Assembly: GCA_014380825.1 (NCBI GenBank)
Contig: JACMJD010000486.1
Coordinates: forward strand, 1-6,763
Direction: 5' to 3'
DNA length: 6,763 bases
Source: Phycisphaerae bacterium
GTDB lineage: Bacteria; Planctomycetota; Phycisphaerae; Tepidisphaerales; Tepidisphaeraceae
A program made the position numbers and the translations under genes. Below the pieces are notes generated by a model. That model did not search any database. It was not told where the DNA came from and saw nothing but the letters and a program-made list of their open reading frames with translations. Of this stretch, positions 5,309 to 6,763 are shown piece after piece. Within the stretch, counting starts at the first letter, position 1. Each line of letters starts with the position of its first letter.

Positions 5309-5596
5309 CCGGCCGTTCGCGATGACTTCTTCATGGGGCTTCTTCGAGTGTCCAATCTCGCCAAACGCTTGATCGAGTTCGTCGAGCTCGATTCCGCACC
5401 CGGAGTCAACAACTTCGACTACGTTGAGCGGTCCGATCTTGCCACCTCCGAGAGTGGTTCATCCAAAGCGCACCTTCACCAATATCGTATCGTCATCCGG
5501 TTGCGCGAACAGCTCGAAAGTCATCCGCTTGAGCACGCTCCGCGCGGTAAGCAACCGACGCGGCGGGCACGTCCAGGCGCCCGAGCGTACAATCAT
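5309..5596 (-). pseudogene. Broken GHKL/Hsp90-type ATPase-like fragment
   Basis: Reading the minus strand from an ATG at 5596-5594 gives 45 codons, a TGA at 5461-5459, then 50 more codons in the same frame to a TGA at 5308-5306. The part after the internal stop contains VVEVVDSGCGIELDEL followed by DQAFGEIGHSKKP. That matches the family pattern D-x-G-x-G-[IM] with a following F-x-x-IG-x-S-K of Hsp90/GHKL-fold ATPases. The part before it (DDDTILVKVRFG) would be the preceding strand. The upstream N-box (E-x-x-x-N) expected in an intact enzyme is missing, and the later glycine-rich lid is not clear, so this is a fragment. About 35 of 50 codons in the second part start with a purine, a coding-like bias. 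The plus strand is open in the exactly aligned frame, so chance remains possible. Confidence 0.35.
5588..5593 (+). promoter_or_regulatory. Possible leaderless -10 box of the response regulator
   Basis: TACAAT is followed by 8 bases and then the ATG at 5602, the spacing expected when transcription starts at the start codon. No -35 match and no Shine-Dalgarno sequence are visible. Confidence 0.3.
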
Positions 5597-5601
5597 CCGC
5601 A

Positions 5602-6763
5602 ATGGGTGACGTGACGGCCAATTCTGATGCCTTGGACATTCTCATCGTCGACGACGAGGTGAATATCCGTAAAACGCTCTCGGTGTGTCTTGAAGCGGAC
5701 GGCCATGCGGTCGTTGCAGTCAGCAACTCGGTCGACGCGCTGGACTCGATAAAACAGAAATCGTTTGATCTGGCTTTCGTCGATCTGCGGCTGGGGGCCG
5801 CGAGCGGGATCGATCTAATCCCGCAGTTGCTGGCGTTGAGCCCACGACTGAGCATCGTCGTGATCACGGCATTTGCTGCGGTCGATTCGGCGGTCGAAGC
5901 GATGCGACGCGGCGCGGCCGACTACTTGCCCAAACCATTCACGCCGGCGCAAGTGGCGGTCGTCACGGCGAAGGTCGCGCATCTCCGTAGCTTAGAGCGG
6001 AAGATCAGGTCCCTTCAGAATGGACAGGGTGGCGGCATTGCGGAAGTGGACCTGAACAGTACGAGTCCCGCGATGCAGAGGGCGGTTGGCCTCGCGCGTC
6101 AAGTCTCCTCGGCAAATGACGCGACGGTCCTCATCCGTGGTGAGAGCGGCACCGGCAAGGGCGTGCTCGCCGAAGCGATCCACAGATGGAGCAGCCGATG
6201 CAACAAACCGCTGGCGGTCGTTTCTTGCCCGTCGCTTTCTGCGACGCTGCTTGAGAGCGAGCTGTTCGGACATGTGAAAGGCGCGTTCACCGGTTCCGTT
6301 CGGGATAACGTCGGCCGGATTGCAGCCAGCGATGGCGGCACGTTGTTCCTCGATGAGGTCGGCGACCTGCCGCTGCCGCTTCAGCCCAAGCTGTTGCGAT
6401 TTCTTCAAGACCGCACATACGAGCGTGTGGGCGACACGAAGACACGGCGAGCCGACGTGCGGGTAGTCACCGCGACGAACGTGGATCTTGAAGAGGCGGT
6501 GAAGGCGGGCCGATTCCGCGAGGATTTATTCTACCGCCTGAATGTCGTGGAAATTCGCGTGCCCCCGCTGCGCGAACGGCCGGACGACATTCTTCCGCTG
6601 GCCGAGCGAATGCTGGCCCGCTTCGCCACCACTCGCCGCGTGGTCGGGATTGCACCTGCCGCTGCGGATGCGATGCGCCGACATTCGTGGCCGGGGAACG
6701 TCCGCGAACTGTCTAACGCCATTGAGCGCGCGATGATTGTCGGCAGCGGCGATTACATCGAAG
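5602..6763 (+). CDS. NtrC-family sigma-54-dependent response regulator, AlgB-like (3' truncated by window)
   Basis: 387 codons are present and the frame runs off the window. Residues 12-125 form a receiver domain with acidic pair D17-D18, phospho-acceptor D61 (in VDLRLG), T89 and K111 (LPKPF), all conserved. Residues about 153-387 are the sigma-54-interacting AAA+ domain: Walker A GESGTGKG (180-187), ESELFGH (218-224), GAFTGS (227-232), Walker B TLFLDE (247-252), [11 protein letters not shown] with R306 and R312, and WPGNVREL (363-370). Phosphorylation by a partner histidine kinase should drive ATP-dependent opening of sigma-54 promoters. The GKG in Walker A, the VSCPSL segment and the RTYERVGD segment recall AlgB of Pseudomonas. 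The sigma-54 contact loop ends in Ser where most members have Ala. The C-terminal Fis-type DNA-binding domain lies outside the window. The ATG at 5602 lacks a ribosome site; a GTG at 5611 is an alternative. This is most likely a chromosomal gene outside the phage. Confidence 0.92.
   Translation, partial: MGDVTANSDALDILIVDDEVNIRKTLSVCLEADGHAVVAVSNSVDALDSIKQKSFDLAFVDLRLGAASGIDLIPQLLALSPRLSIVVITAFAAVDSAVEAMRRGAADYLPKPFTPAQVAVVTAKVAHLRSLERKIRSLQNGQGGGIAEVDLNSTSPAMQRAVGLARQVSSANDATVLIRGESGTGKGVLAEAIHRWSSRCNKPLAVVSCPSLSATLLESELFGHVKGAFTGSVRDNVGRIAASDGGTLFLDEVGDLPLPLQPKLLRFLQDRTYERVGDTKTRRADVRVVTATNVDLEEAVKAGRFREDLFYRLNVVEIRVPPLRERPDDILPLAERMLARFATTRRVVGIAPAAADAMRRHSWPGNVRELSNAIERAMIVGSGDYIE

Larger units (their letters stand above)
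4992..5601. other. Gene-poor junction, probable phage/host boundary
   Basis: No intact gene is convincing here on either strand. The left half (4992-5280) is rich in inverted repeats and hairpins. The right half (5309-5596) reads on the minus strand as a broken ATPase-like fragment. Because phage-type genes end at 4991 and an ordinary regulator gene begins at 5602, the right end of the element should fall within this stretch. I could not identify the terminal bases or a target-site duplication with only one end visible. Confidence 0.45.

Noticed and set aside
5252..5614. Plus-strand open frame with a TTG start running into the response regulator start
   Set aside because: No ribosome site and no recognisable domain; the complementary frame carries the ATPase-like motif. 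It overlaps the promoter and start of the regulator gene. It cannot be excluded entirely.
1..6763. CRISPR array, tRNA or rRNA gene
   Set aside because: No regularly spaced near-identical repeats, no tRNA-like cloverleaf and no rRNA-like conserved sequence were seen. A tRNA attachment site is also not apparent, which agrees with transposition rather than site-specific integration.

Overview
This 6.8 kb window looks like the right-hand part of an integrated, transposable (Mu-like) phage that runs into a chromosomal two-component regulator gene. The DNA is GC-rich: 60-base blocks counted by hand range from about 52% to 75% G+C. The host appears to be a Gram-negative-type bacterium that uses sigma-54, because the last gene is an NtrC/AlgB-type enhancer-binding response regulator. 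The phylum cannot be fixed from the sequence. Planctomycetota, Pseudomonadota or a related high-GC group are all possible.

Region 1 (1-2665) is one tightly packed plus-strand operon, and every junction overlaps or nearly abuts. It holds the tail of an unknown gene, a Lar-type zinc-ribbon protein, a MuF/minor-capsid-like protein, a GemA (Mu gp16, DUF1018) protein, a small four-cysteine protein, and a winged-helix protein with a C-terminal zinc ribbon. GemA is the best marker that this is the early/middle segment of a Mu-like phage. The MuF-like gene is out of its usual place beside the portal gene. Three of the proteins carry paired cysteines that look zinc-binding.

Region 2 (2666-4265) looks like an accessory ('moron') cassette of lower GC content. 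It encodes an FRG-domain protein and a small protein with two membrane segments and a long polar loop between them. Both lack a clear Shine-Dalgarno sequence and have TAnnnT boxes close upstream. The cassette is followed by a 220-base gap with two inverted repeats.

Region 3 (4266-4991) is an orphan DNA methyltransferase of the N4-cytosine/N6-adenine type with the order DPPY then FAG, and no restriction enzyme beside it. With Lar, it suggests that the phage invests in escaping restriction. A DNA-modification gene near the right end recalls the position of mom in Mu.

Region 4 (4992-5601) is about 600 bases without a convincing intact gene, but it is dense in hairpins, an 11/12 inverted repeat and a perfect odd palindrome. 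The phage/host boundary most likely lies here. On the minus strand, part of it reads as a broken fragment resembling a GHKL/Hsp90-type ATPase.

Region 5 (5602 to the end) is the 5' part of the response regulator: receiver plus most of the sigma-54-interacting AAA+ domain. The DNA-binding end lies beyond the window.
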